Positions 1 to 12,000 of a stretch of 64,000 nucleotides of DNA are shown in pieces. Made by a program: the position numbers and the translations under genes. Each line of letters begins with the position of its first letter. Position 1 is the first letter of the stretch. The notes under the pieces were generated by a model, which saw only the letters and a list, made by a program, of their open reading frames with translations, ran no database searches and was not told the origin of the DNA. Origin of the DNA: Haematococcus lacustris (Eukaryota; Chlorophyta; Chlorophyceae; Chlamydomonadales; Haematococcaceae); NCBI GenBank assembly GCA_030144725.1, contig JASKMD010000008.1:8060705-8124704 (forward strand), in the 5' to 3' direction.

Positions 1-1018
1 TTGGGGGTGGACCAGTACTGGTTGGGTGTGGACCAGTACTGGTTGGGTGTGGACCAGTACTGGTTGGTGGTGGACCAGTACTGGTTGGGGGGTGGACCAG
101 TACTGGTTGGGGGGTGGACCAGTACTGGTTAGGGGTGAACCAGTACTGGTTGAGGGAGAACCAGTACTGGTTGGGTATGGACCAGTACTGGTTGGGAGTG
201 GACCAGTACTGGTTGGGTGTGGACCAGTACTGGTTGGGTATGGACCAGTACTGGTTGGGTGTGGACCAGTACTGGTTAGGAGAGGACCAGTACTGGTTGG
301 GGGTGGACCAGTACTGGTTGGGTGTGGACCAGTACTGGTTGGGTGTGGACCAGTACTGGTTGGTGGTGGACCAGTACTGGTTGGGGGGTGGACCAGTACT
401 GGTTGGGGGGTGGACCAGTACTGGTTAGGTGTGGACCAGTACTGGTTGGGTGTGGACCAGTACTGGTTGGGTGTGGACCAGTACTGGTTGGGTGTGGACC
501 AGTACTGGTTGGGGGGTGGACCAGTACTGGTTGGGTGTGGACCAGTACTGGTTGGGGGTGGACCAGTACTGGTTGGTGGTGGACCAGTACTGGTTGGGTG
601 TGGACCAGTACTGGTTGGGGGTGGACCAGTACTGGTTGGGGGTGAACCAGTACTGGTTGGGGGTGGACCAGTACTGGTTGTAGGTGGACCAGTACTGGTT
701 GGGGGTGGACCAGTACTGGTTGGGGGGTGGACCAGTACTGGTTGGGGGTGAACCAGTACTGGTTGGGGGTGAACCAGTACTGGTTGGGGGTGAACCAGTA
801 CTGGTTGGGGGTGAACCAGTACTGGTTGGGGGTGAACCAGTACTGGGGGGGGGGTGAACCAGTACTGGTTGGGGGTGAACCAGTACTGGTTGGGGGTGGA
901 CCAGTACTGGTTGGGGGTGAACCAGTACTGGGGGGGGGGTGAACCAGTACTGGTTGGGGGTGAACCAGTACTGGTTGGGGGTGGACCAGTACTGGTTGGG
1001 GGTGGACCAGTACTGGTT
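1..1018. repeat. Minisatellite, about 21-bp unit, roughly 48 copies
   Basis: The stretch is a head-to-tail array of a unit close to GGACCAGTACTGGTTGGGGG. It has small G-run length changes, GGACC/GAACC variants, and two units that lost the GGTT and gained G. Each unit contains the perfect 10-base palindrome CCAGTACTGG. Long open frames exist in several frames only because the unit has no stop codons. No gene is supported. The array begins before the window and ends at the TTTTCTCG junction near 1,018. Confidence 0.97.
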
Positions 1019-1131
1019 TTCTCGTATCTCCTCAGCCCGATTTTTCCTCGATTTTAGGTTTACACCCCCATTCTTAGAACCGCTAAAAAATACATTCCAT
1101 CAAGCCACTTTGTCAAAATTTTCAACTTTTC

Positions 1132-3168
1132 TCATGAACTTTTCTGCGAGTGTAGCTTTTGGTTGTAGAGCCCTCCAGTACGGTAGAGTAGGGCGGTCCT
1201 TTGCGCAGGGGTGGAGATGGTCGCATCGGTCATCACTCTTCCGCCCGCTCCTTTGGCCGCGGCTTTGGTAATATCTTGGGTCATCTGGTAGTAGATGCTG
1301 TCTTGGTTGGCGAGACCTAACTTGTGCTTGCTGTGCATGTGTGCTCGCACGCTTTGTCGGCAATCCGGCAGCGGGGCGAGGGTTTCACTATCGGTCCCGT
1401 GGTTGAGCCAGATGCCCCTCTCTTTAGGTATGGTCGGGTGGTACCCTAGAGTGTTTGCCTGCTCCGGGTGTAGCGCTGCGTGTTTAGCAAGGGCATCTGC
1501 GCCTTCGTTGCCGATGATGCCCGAGTGTGCCCGGACTTTGTAGAACTGGATCGTGTCGGGGCTGTCGATGATGAGGGTGGCGATGTCCGTCAGGATGTCG
1601 TTGTGTCTATGATTGATAAGGGACATCGGGTTAGCGAGAGCTCGACGGATCTGGTAGAGAGAGCAGAGGCTGTCGGTGGCGATGCGTCTGGCCCCCGCTT
1701 TGAGTGCCGCGTGTATCGCTGTGAGTTTTGCCTTGTTGATGGTGTTGTTGTCTAGGTCGTTCATCGCAATGGTAAGTAGGGCGTTGCTTTCCGGGATATA
1801 GACCCCCGCCCCGACGCGCGCCGGGTCTGGCTCGGATGTCTTAATGCAGCTACCGTCAGTGTACGCTACTGTGGTCCATTCGGTGATGGCCATCCGTGGT
1901 AGCGTGGTGGAGTGGTGTGTGAGTTGGTGTTGGCTGCGTGTGTGCCCCAGCGTGGGTAGAGTCCTGTCGAGCGGGAGGCGGAGGTGCTGTTTGTGGCCAC
2001 TGGGGAGAGTGGCTGGCTGTTTTTGATTGTGGGGTCTGCGAAGGAGAGGGTGTGTCTCCCTGTCCGGGTGTAGGGCAGTGGCTGTGCTAGCCATCCATCC
2101 TTGTGGGTTGCCTTTCGTGGTGAGTAGTTGCCCTGCCTCATTCCATATGACGTAGACGAGGAGGGTGGCGTGTTTGCCAAGTTTGGAGCAGTTGGTATTG
2201 GTGAGGGGTATGCTGGCCAGGTGCTGGCAGTACTCTGGGTACCGTCTCAAGGTGTCAATGTGCTTGGGGTAAGAGATGCCCTTTTTTCCAGGGATCAACA
2301 TGATGGTGGCCATGGCCTCCTCCTGGTGTGCTGAGTGTATAGCATGGTTGACGCGTTTCAGGGCCACCGCATCATCAGCTGGTACATTCCATGTGGATAG
2401 CCCAGTGTGACGTACAAGTAGGCAGTTGTGGTGTGCCCCAAAGGCCGTGTCATTGATGTCGGGGCTCCAGTAGGTAGTGGTTTCCGGTCTGACTGTGAGT
2501 GGGTCAGCCCACCTTTGGACGGTACTTGGAAAGCTTCGTGTGGTGTGTAGGGTGGTGAGGGCTTTGTCTTGTGCCGCTCTCATGGGGTGGTGGTTGCTCT
2601 GTGTGTCGTGTCTCCTTAGGAGGGCCACCAGTTCTGTGGCCAGGTTGCGTGTAGGTGTTGGTGTTGTTGTTTGGTTAGAAGGCCTATTGTGCGGCCCGAC
2701 TCATCGTGAACCGTTACATGTTGCACTAGGTCGTGCTTGGGCATGATGGGCTCTCCCGTGCTGAGGTTCATCGCGGGGGTGGTCATGTGGGGGTGCAGTT
2801 GGAGGAAGGTTTCGCATTTGCCCGTCCCGACGATGTCCGTCTGCGGGTTGATGGGGTACGTGTGGAAGGTGGCCTTCGAGTGAAGGTTGGTGCACCGGGG
2901 TAGCCAGGTGTGCGGGTCCGGCAGTCCCTGCCGGGTGTGTGTCAGGCCGCGCGTATCTAGCTTCTTGTATCCTCTTATTTTCCTCTTCATAGTCGCTGCG
3001 TCGCGCCAGGTAGTCCAGGTGTGCCGTGATGAGAGGTGCCGGTTCGAGGGTGGGGCGCCAGTGAACTCGTATAAGGTCCGAGTGCGCTGACAGACGCATA
3101 GTAGTTTTGAACTCGTTGCTACCAAACTTGCATATTGGGCACAGCCAGTGGCGGCCTGCTCCCACCAT
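1132..3168 (-). pseudogene. Retroelement fragment: C2H2-type finger, unknown middle domain, RNase HI domain (probably inactive)
   Basis: Minus-strand coding remnant in at least two frames. The 5' part (about 3,168-2,890) shows a zinc finger starting CPICKFGS with spaced His residues. The main open frame (2,628-1,132) has about 230 residues I cannot assign, with an aromatic/proline-rich stretch around YWSPDIND and YPEYCQHLASIP. An RNase HI fold follows: AYTDGSC supplies the first Asp, RIATDS the third acidic residue, and AHSGIIGNEGADALAK the His and last Asp. The second acidic residue, normally in an AELxAI motif, is Lys here (AKLTAIHAAL), so catalysis is probably lost. Only the RNase H assignment is firm. 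No reverse transcriptase adjoins it, so this is a 3' fragment of a larger retroelement. A Q-rich coiled segment (3,388-3,119) overlaps in another frame and may be its upstream part. Confidence 0.7.
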
Positions 3169-3343
3169 TAGGGTGCTGATGCTGAGCCAGCTGCTGCTGC
3201 GCCTCGCGTTGTACTTCAGCCACCTGTTGGGCCTTGAACTCTTGCTGTAAATTGTGAAGTTGTTGTGGCAACGTCTGGATGCGAGCTTGCTGCTGCTCCC
3301 TGGAATGCAGGTCTGCTATCACACATCTTGCCACCCATGGCCT

Positions 3344-3689
3344 CACTCCTACAACGTAATCCCTGCATTTGTCCCTGCACTTTACCAACCTTGTCCAATC
3401 GGGCTGGTATTTTTTAAGATGGTACTTTGCGAAAAATAAAACGTAATTTGCAAGGAAAATATTTTGGAAAAATCAAACGCTGTTGCGCTGTGGCCCGCAA
3501 CCTATCCCTGCACTCATCCCTGCACTCTAGCCACAGGGCCACAGCGCAGCCGCCTTTAATTTTTTCAAATTTTTTGTTCTGAAAAATATGTTTTAGATTC
3601 TGCAAACTACCATCTATCAAAATTTAAGCCCGGTCGGACAAGGTTGGTCAACATGCAGGGACGGATGCAGGGATTAATTTGTAGGAGTG
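3344..3689. mobile_element. Foldback (palindromic) element with arms of about 150 bp
   Basis: The left arm starts CACTCCTACAA and the right arm ends with its complement TTGTAGGAGTG. Reading inward, both arms share, with substitutions, AATCCCTGCAT, a GTCCCTGCA repeat, ACCAACCTTGTCC, an AT-rich block with GATGGTA, and GCGCTGTGGCCC. The centre (about 3,500-3,535) repeats ATCCCTGCACT. No coding capacity and no convincing target duplication was seen. It is best read as a MITE or foldback element. The AT content is far above its surroundings. Confidence 0.75.
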
Positions 3690-3965
3690 CTTCACTGGCC
3701 TGCACAGCGGCAAACACATCTATCAGCACAATTGCGGCATTTTTTTGACCGATTGTTGTTGCTCGTAGTTGCTCGGGAGCCACAGAGTCCAATGTATTGG
3801 CCGCCTTGGGCAACATGCAATTCTGCGATTTGTACCTGGCAGCAGGTTCAGCAATATTCCGCCGTCGCGGTCACGCACTAGTATGGGAGAGGATCTCGAT
3901 GTGTTCTGGGACGCAGCAGCACTGTTGCGTGCTAAACCAAAAAGTTGCAATGTCCAGTAATATGC

Positions 3966-4200
3966 GAAATTTACGCCGCGCTGGGTCCAGGCTGCTTATA
4001 GCAGTCACTAAGAGTGTCTGCGAAGCCCAAGAACACGTCGCATGTTGGGGCCCAGCCACCCGGCAAACCATTGGGGCTGGTTGCACTCTCGTCAGGCCAC
4101 AAGCATCCCATCGCACCAGTCGGCGGCTTCATCCGTGCAGAAATGAGTAAGAAAGTTATCACTTGAGCCATGGGGGTGCAGCCAATGGCGGGGGTGACCA
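3966..4200 (+). repeat. Dispersed repeat, copy 1 of about 235 bp
   Basis: The stretch from GCCGCGCTGGGTCC to GGCGGGGGTGACCA matches, in opposite orientation and with substitutions, 20,926-21,130. Shared blocks include CCAGCCACCCGGCAAA and TTGAGCCATGGGGGTGCAGC. A shorter piece of the same end recurs near 21,800-21,835. Probably an old non-autonomous transposon. No gene is evident. Confidence 0.75.
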
Positions 4201-6880
4201 TCAGATCAATAGGAGCAGCTAATATTAATAAGGAAAAAAAGAGACCATAGAACCATAGCCAAGGCTGCAGATCATTGAGTATGGGTTAGGTATAGGGGTT
4301 GGCCGCCTGTACGTGCCCTATGCCTAATGTTGCGTTGGAATAGTGACGAACCATCATAGCAAGGCTGCAGATCAGGGTCAGCAGCCAGGGCAACACCAGG
4401 TTAGGCCAAGGCTGGGCGAGGCGGGCAGGGCAGGCCGTTACGAGGTTACCTAAGCCGTTGCCGCGCCTGGCACCGGCTGCTGGCGAGGCCCCAGGGGATG
4501 GACGCTGGCGAGGCCCTGGGGGCCTCCCACCCCCTGTTGGTGTGCATCGCATGGCGGGTCATCTCCACTAGGGGCAGCAAGTCCAATTGCAGTGCCACCA
4601 CAGCCTTCATGGCCTCATTGGCGACCTCCCTTCGCCAAACCTGAAACAACCAATGTTGCATAAGGGCACATGTATGGAAGAGTCACGAGTGTAGTGTAGC
4701 ATCGTGAGTGTAGCTGAGTGAGATTATCCACAGTTAAACATCTGGTTCCATGTTTAGTTCGCTGTGTTATCTGCCTACCTGCATGGAGTCATGGGGTCCT
4801 CCTCCGCATCCCTAGGGACACCTGTGCTTCTTGGGGAACCTGTAAACCCGCCTGTGGTGAGGACTGTGGCCTGGCAAGCGCACGCGGTTCTGCTGCCTGG
4901 TCCTGGTGTGCCTGCAGCAAGCTGTCGCTCGTGATCAGGGTGGGGGACATTCAATGCCGCGGCCCGCGGGCGCCGGTGCAATGTCTGGTGTAACTCTTGA
5001 AAGGACGCTAGATGTAGCAGATGTTTCTGCCGGCACCCACAAGCAGAAGAGCAGTCCCACAGCGACCCTTGACTTTAGCCGTTGCCTCATCCAAGGTAAG
5101 TCTGGACAATGATATGCCCGCAGTAGCCCGGCAGGAACCCTGCTTTCCTCTACAAGCTGCCCCATACCGTTCGCATCAAAGGGCTAGTTATTACCACTGC
5201 ACGCTGCCCAACGCAGTTTACGATCACTAGGGTTTGCGATCTAAGTCCTCTCAATAGCTCTAGCAGTGCACCTGCGCTGTCAATGTTCACTCTAGCGCAT
5301 AGGCCAACATCGTAGACATCCTATGCGCCGACAGCTGACATTTTCGCGCAGGAGACATGCCGCACCGCCAAACTATTCAAGAGCGCGTTGTTGAAGCCGC
5401 GGTGAAAGTACAGCGGGCTGGGAGGCACGACCCTGACTACCTTGCCGAGAGCCCTGTGAAATCGAACCTCGTCGACAGGGTCGGTGCCTGCGGCTCCTGG
5501 GCAGCGTAGAGAATGCTTGCCTGGCCACAATAGCTCATCTGATCAATGTTGTTGCTGCTGCTGCTGCTGCTGCTGCTGTATCCTCCCACCAGGTGATGGA
5601 CCCCAACAGTGATTGGCCAGAGCCAGCTTTGAAGGGTGAGCACTTGGCGAAGGAGAAGGCACGCTGGCTGCCCGCCCCAACCGTAAGTTGCCCAGTTGTT
5701 TGTTACGCCGGCAGTTGTGGCGTGTGGTGGCAGTTGTGTTGCAAATTGTCCATACCACGTGTGCAAGTCCTGTTCGCAGAGCCCTACCATGCGCGCCGCC
5801 AACCGCGCTAGGGGCACTGCTGTGCAGCATCCCGGTCCTGGCAGTGCTACTGTAGGCCGTGACGCTGTCCAGGGTATAGCCCGCGCCATGTGAGCCAGCA
5901 CAGCCTGGCACCACCAGGTAGGGTGATGCTGCTGTCACCTGGTCCCATCCTCAATTGCATGTCTCTACCCACTTATCACACCCTCGGTCACTTTGTTTTC
6001 GTGTGCCTGATCCATCACAACCATGTGGCAGTGCTTCCAGCCTTTAGGGCCCCCACATTGTGTACCTGAACCGTGCACGTGTCTTGCTTTGGGGCCCACT
6101 GCAAGCAAGGAGTTGAGCAGCTGCTGTGAAACTGGTCAGAATGAATGACCTGGCATGGAAGAGACGCCAAGAGGTGTGGAAAGTGGTGTGTGGGATGTGT
6201 GAAGGGAAAGGGAAGGCTCCTGACCTTGCGAACACATGTGCAGGCCTGTGGGAGGGCTGCTGCTCGTGACCGCTGGCGTGTCGTGTCGCATGCCGCTGTC
6301 CCTGGTTCTCTGGGATGCGAGCAGCCCATCAGCCCATTGTGCACCTAGTGCAGGGCGGTGCAGCACGATGGGCACGGTTGCAGGGGTAGTGCAGGAGCGT
6401 ACACAAGGGCCAAGGGGCACGGGATAGAGAGAGAACACGAGTGGATTCATGCAGGGGTTGCAAGACTTGCAGGGCATGCAGTGTATATAGCACTTGTACA
6501 AACACATGCTCCCTGTGCAACAGGGAGCTGTGCTGCATATGCACATGCACACCCCAGCTGCTTAGCATGCGACCAGCATAGCGTACATTGTGACATGTGC
6601 ATTGATAGGGTTTGGCCTTAGTCTGGAACCCTGTATCGAGGCAGAGATCAATCTGGTAGTGTGCTGCATGATAGCACATGTTGGGGAGCACTTATGCCGC
6701 TTTCTTCACTTGTAGACGGCTGTTTGCATTGATGCTTCTTAGTTCAGCAACATGTTGGGTTTGCCCCAGCCATAGTCACCTGCAACAACGTTGTTTAAGC
6801 TTTGTAATGGAAGGCAGTTGTCAGCCCCATTCCCAGCAAGTCGTCATCCTTCGACCCACTCGTGCCCACTCGTGCGCCGC
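4201..6880. other. No recognised gene
   Basis: Several frames stay open for 60-150 codons, but none shows a family motif, a consistent exon chain or a plausible composition. The only distinct structure is a CTG/CAG run at about 5,547-5,578. Confidence 0.6.
5547..5578. repeat. CTG/CAG trinucleotide repeat
   Basis: Ten or eleven uninterrupted CTG units, outside any gene I can support. Confidence 0.9.
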
Positions 6881-7095
6881 AAGAAATGGTGAAGCTGTCG
6901 CTTACATCAGAGCATGTGGTTCATGCCAACATAGATTGGCCGGCCTTCGCAAGCGGGTTGGGGTAGTGAATCACATATTGGTGCCGGATGCTTGCTGCAT
7001 GCAAACAGTTCGGATTACAATGTACTATTACTACAGGGCAGGGGCTGTGTTACACTGTACTATATAGTAGGGGAAAAACTGTGCTGTGACTGTGC
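6881..7095 (+). mobile_element. Fanzor element relic: isolated 3' tail, inner segment inverted
   Basis: In opposite orientation this matches the non-coding tail of Fanzor copy A (17,690-17,860). Shared blocks are GCATGTGGTTCATG, CCTTCGCAAGCGGGTTGGGG, TGAATCAC and GCATGCAAACAG. The end carries AGTAGGGG and CACAGCAC-type terminal sequence near 7,064-7,090. Between them a 28-base block (about 7,023-7,051) has the orientation opposite to that expected from its flanks. No coding part remains. Confidence 0.75.
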
Positions 7096-7196
7096 GAACA
7101 ACTGTGCGAAGGGAGCAGGGCACACAAGGTATACCGCGTGTTGTGCCTAGGTGGTTAAGACCTGCAGCCCTCCTCTACCATTGACTTTGCGCAGAC

Positions 7197-8885
7197 GTGG
7201 GGGCTACTTTACAGCATTACCAAAACGCCTTACCTAGCATACATGCTGTCTCTACGCAGGCCCCTCTTGTCCACGCTCAAAAGGCTAGCGCAGATGCCAA
7301 GCACCGCAAGCTTTACACTGCCTTCATTGACTTCAAACAGGCCTATGACCACATACCTCGACAACAATTGTGGGAGCACTTACGGGTTGGGGTCAAGCTG
7401 CCACAGCCCTTGCTTGCCTGCCTGGAGGGTCTGTATAGGGATGATAGCTATGTGCTGATAGATGGCCCCCACCGCACCCCCCCAGTGATTCCGGACCAAG
7501 GTGTCAAGCAAGGCTGCCCCATCAGCCCACTCCTGTTTGCTCTCTATGTTCACGACATTAGTAAGGAGTTCCTGGGTCCTGTTGATGCTGTGAGGGTGCA
7601 AGGCACACCTGTCACCCACTTCATGTATGCTGATGACCTGACCCTGGTGAGCACCTCGCCCCACGGGCTGCAGCGGCTGGTCTGCCAGCTTCAAGGCTTT
7701 GCAGACAGGAAACACCTTACAGTCAATGTGGGCAAGTCAAAGGTGATGGTCTTCAATGGCAACTCACAAACAGCAGCACCTAGCATTCGGTACAAACATG
7801 AGATCCTGCCTGTGGTGAGAGAGTTCAAGTACTTAGCGCCACCCCTGCTTTTGCTGCCACTCATATGAGGGCTGGCATGTTCCTCGCCATGCGCCAGGCG
7901 TGCAAGCGTGCTAGAGAGTATGGGGTCCTGCATGATCCCTATGCCCTGTGTCACCTCATTAGAGCGTTTGTGCTCCCCTTAGGGCTGTATGGCAGCCAGG
8001 TATGGGGCACTGCCTTCCTTGGGCACGGTATGCAGCTCTCCAACCCAGTGCAAACACGCATGCTCAGCTTTCTCAGGTTTGCTGCCAGGGTACGTGGCTC
8101 AGTGTCAGGCCTGATGGTGCTGCATGAGTTGGGGCAGCTGCCCCTCCAACTTTACTGGCTTAGGGCTGCATGCAAGTTCTGGAACACTGCCAAACTATCC
8201 CACAGTGACCTGCTAATGAGGGTCATCAAGGCAGATGTGGAGTTAGGCAGGGGTTGCCAGGCCAGCTGGAGTGCTCAGTTCCAGCTTGCCGCCAGAGAGC
8301 TGATGGGGGGTGAGTTCACCTTGAGCCCGGACATGGTCCTAGGCACCAAGGCTATGGAAGTGAAGTGGCTCGAGAGGTGGGGGAGGCGTTGGGTTGGGTT
8401 TGAGGGAGACCCTAGATTGCCTGAGACGGTGCATCGGGAGAGATGTTCGTATGCTGCATGGTTCAAGCATGGGGACGGCATTGGCATCAATCACATGGCA
8501 CCACACCTGCTTAACAGACAGCTATCTACAGAAGTTTAGCACGAGCTTGACTAGGTTCAGGTTAGGCAGCAGCGGTCTGGGGGTGGAGAAGGCTCGGTTT
8601 GAGGGGGTAACTTTCATTGATCGCACATGCACCAGATGCACAGAGGGGGTAGTGGATGACGCCATGCATTTCATCTTTGAGTGCACTGCCACGAGTTCCA
8701 TCAGGGAGCAGCCGGAGTTTGCCATGACTCTACAGAACAATAGTGAGAATTTGCATGACTTCATGTTGAGCCCATGTGCACCTTTGTTTGTGCACCTTGC
8801 TTTGAAGTGCGTTACAGAAAGTCCCGAACCCCTAGAGGGGGAGGGCGGCCTAGCAGCCTAACGGCTGACGGCTTAAGCGGTGTAA
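7197..8885 (+). pseudogene. Decayed LINE: reverse transcriptase palm to C-terminal zinc knuckle
   Basis: The first frame (to 7,868) holds the RT core: motif A FIDFKQAYD, motif B GVKQGCPISPLLF, motif C FMYADDLTLVS, and a FKYL thumb start. The frame breaks at about 7,838-7,865, where a few residues appear deleted. It resumes in a second frame (THMRAGMFLAMRQ to 8,539) and shifts again near 8,505-8,530 into a third frame. That frame has the LINE C-terminal pattern FRLGSSGLGVEKAR, CTRC and HFIFEC, a CCHC-like knuckle, and stops at 8,861. A TGTAA polyadenylation signal lies at 8,881-8,885. The endonuclease and RT fingers are absent, so this is a 5'-truncated, multiply frameshifted copy. It is a different subfamily from the 50-62 kb LINE. 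Confidence 0.88.
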
Positions 8886-9031
8886 GCCACATCACACACT
8901 CTACGCAGGCCCCTGAACCCAAAAGCGTTCATGACAGCTCCAGCCACAGCACACAACAGACGTTTGACAACCATACGTGTTGGACATTCCCATACATAAC
9001 GTACACTCGCAGATGACACACACCATGCGCC

Positions 9032-12000
9032 TCAACTCGACGAGGTAGGGCTTTGCGATATCAATTGCGCCAGCCAGTCGGTAGGGCTTTGGGGTGTCCA
9101 GATGCGCCGCACCACTGCAGCGGCAGCATCTGAGACGCGGGTGGTGAGCTTCGGCAAATGTTCGGCCTCGGTTGCCGCTCCAGACGGCGCCGCCACACTT
9201 GTTTCCGCCGCTGACGCCGCCGTGGAGGTGTGCGAAGTTCGCCGCACCGTCAACGGGTTAACATGCTCTGTATTGGAAAAGACAAGCTGCCGGCGCGGCC
9301 CATTGCCGGTCCCGGCGCTGGAGCTCAGGCCGGCTGGTGCCGCGGCCTCATCGCACTGTGCAGGCGTAAGTTCGGCCAGCGTCGTGCGCTTCTGCTGCTG
9401 ATGCGAGTCACTGCGTTCGTGCGTTGACTGTAGCTCCTGGTCGTTCTGGCGAGCGGCGCTGGGTTGATCACTGGCGGCTCCGGAGTGGCGATGCGACAAG
9501 GCGACCGCTACCGGGCCGGCCCCGGGTTGTGGCTGCGAGCTGCGCGCCTCCGTGTGGCACAAGGCCGGCAGCACGTGCCCACTGATGAGGTTAATCAAAT
9601 GCCTAAGGTTTTGGATCACGAGAGGAGATTTACGGCGCATCACTGTGTAGCCAGCCTGGCCCCCAGCCAGCCAGCCCTGCCCACTGGTGTTAGGTTGACA
9701 CCCATGCCTGGAGGTGAGGCCCGCCGGGGTGCCGCCTAAGCCCGCCTGAGAGCCAGGGTCCTGGCCCCCCACCCCCCCTGCTGCTGCTGGTGCTGCTGCT
9801 GCCGCCTCTGGGCCTGCCCCGCCAACGGAGCCAGAGCCAGCACCTCCAACAGATGTGAGCGCAGGGGCAGCAGCAGAGGTGGGCAGCAGGTCAGAGGGGC
9901 AGGTGGCCATGGCCACAGCGGCAGGGCCAGGAGCTGCATCCTGACCTGGGCCCTGAAGCGTCGCAGAGCCAGCCCCTGGAGGAAGAGGAGGAGGAGGAGG
10001 AGGAGGAGGAGGCCCACTAGCAGTAGGAGCGGGAGCAGCTACCTCACCACCTCCCCCTGCAGCCACCCCACCTGCATCCTCACAAGCCGCCGCACCGGCG
10101 CATGCCCACCCAGCATCCCCTTCTGCCCCTCCTGCCCCTGCCGCTGCCCCTGCCCCTGCAACTGCTGCAGCAGCCACCTGATCGCTGGCTCCGGCTCTGC
10201 TGTCAGGGCGGGCAGCTGGCCCTCCCAAAGCTTCAGCCTGGGCATCCCCAGCGCACGGAGGGGTGGGGAAGGGCTGGGGGGGCTGGCGGTGACTCCCCTC
10301 CCCTACCTCCCCGCTTGATGCACCAGCTGCGGCAGCACCTCCTGTGGGACACCCATCCGCCATGTCAGCATCTGCCGTGAGGTCAATGCTGGCAGCAGCG
10401 GCTGGGGCAGCAGCAGGGGGCAAGGGGGGTGTGGGGTCGTTGGTCACGGTTGATGGTGGGCATTCGGCGCCTGCTGCAGTGCAGGCTGCCTCAGGCAACC
10501 CGGGGGGTCCCTGGCCTGCTGGGGGAGGGGTGGGTGGGCGCTGCAATGCACTGACCCCACACACACTAGCTCCGCAGCCTCTGTCCTCCCTTTTCCCCTC
10601 CCCCTCCCCCCTCCCCTGCTGCTGCCCCTCCTGGTGCTGCCGCTCCTGCTGCTGCCCCTGCTGCATCCCCACCTGCTGTTGCCCCTGCTGCTGCAGGCAT
10701 GCCGGCCCCTGCCCCTGCCCCCCATCCTCGTCCCCCCCTGATCCACACACCCCCTGCATCATGTCCTCCTCCCGCCCTGCCCAGCCCTTGCGCATTGCCA
10801 TGGCTCCAGCGAGAGCCCCAGGCCTAGCAGCTGGCCTGGAGGGCGAAGACCCCACCCTGCTCATCCCCCACTTCGTCTCACCCTCCTCACACCCCACCCC
10901 TGCTGGTGTGACCGGCAGAGTGACCAGCTTCCCCTCAGCCCCTCCCCCCGCAGCCGGCCACAGCCTGGGGGTGCATGTGGGCTCCCCCACGTGCCCTGGG
11001 TCAGGCAAAGCCCCCTGGCCCCAGTACCCCCCAGCCTGCCACTCGCCCGGCTGGGGGGCATGGAAGGCAGCAGGGGGCACGGCGGACCCCACCAGGCCTG
11101 GCCCTGGCCCCGGGGCCTTCACCACGGGGATGAGGGCGGCCGCGGTCCAGCCCACCTTGCCCAGTGTGGCAGCTGTCTGGGCTGCTTGGGAGTTGCGCTC
11201 CGCAGGGGTGCGTTGGCGGCGGGCTGCCACGTGGCTGCCCCAGGGCTGCGAGGCGGCTGAGGAGGCTGAGGGGAGCGCTAGGTGGGCCGGGGGGGTGTGG
11301 TGGGTGGTGAAGGTGCGGGAGGAGGTGGGGGCGGCGGCAGAGGAGGTGGTGGGTCGGGTCCCTAGGGAGGAGCAGCTGGGGCCCAGGCTGCTGGCGCCGG
11401 AGCCGGGGGGCCGGGCAGAGCTGGTCACATCTGATAAGAGTGACGGAACTAGGGATGGGCTGGGGTGTGACAAGGGGTGAGAGAGAGGCCCCATGGGGCT
11501 GATGGTGCGGGGGATGAAGGTGGTGCCGGGGGGGCGGGGGGGGTAGGGGGGGGGGTAACCCAGGCTGGGGGGCGGCGGGGCTGACCCAGGGGGGTTCTCA
11601 TGCATGGCAGCTGCTACAGCGGCGGCGGCGGCAGCAGCGGCGGCCTCGGCCTCAATTGGGGGGTGGGGGGGATGGGGGGTCATGGCAGCAGCCATCATAG
11701 TGTGACCACTGTCGCTGCCCCGTGGCTGTGGAGGGTGGGGTGAGGGGAAGCCAGCCGCCAGGCTGTGACCAGGGTGTGACCGTGTCATGCGAGAGTGTGA
11801 CCCCCCCGGCTGCCAGGGACCAGGGTCTGGACTTGGCAGGAGGAGGGAGGGAGGGGGGGGCCCCAGCTGCTGCTGCTGCTGCTGCTGCTGCTGCATGCTC
11901 CCTGAGGGGTTGGTATTGAACATGTGGTAGGCAGTAGCATCAGGCCCCAGCACGGCTGCCACGGCGGCTGCAGCAGCGGCAGCAGAGTCCTCAGCATCAG

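Noticed and set aside
1..1018. CRISPR-like array
   Set aside because: Units are contiguous with no unique spacers, no cas genes are present, and the surrounding genes are eukaryotic with introns.
26..1057. Long open frames of WTSTGW / DQYWLG / GPVLVG repeats
   Set aside because: They are translations of the 21-bp minisatellite in three frames, with no start context, no unique sequence and no exon signals.
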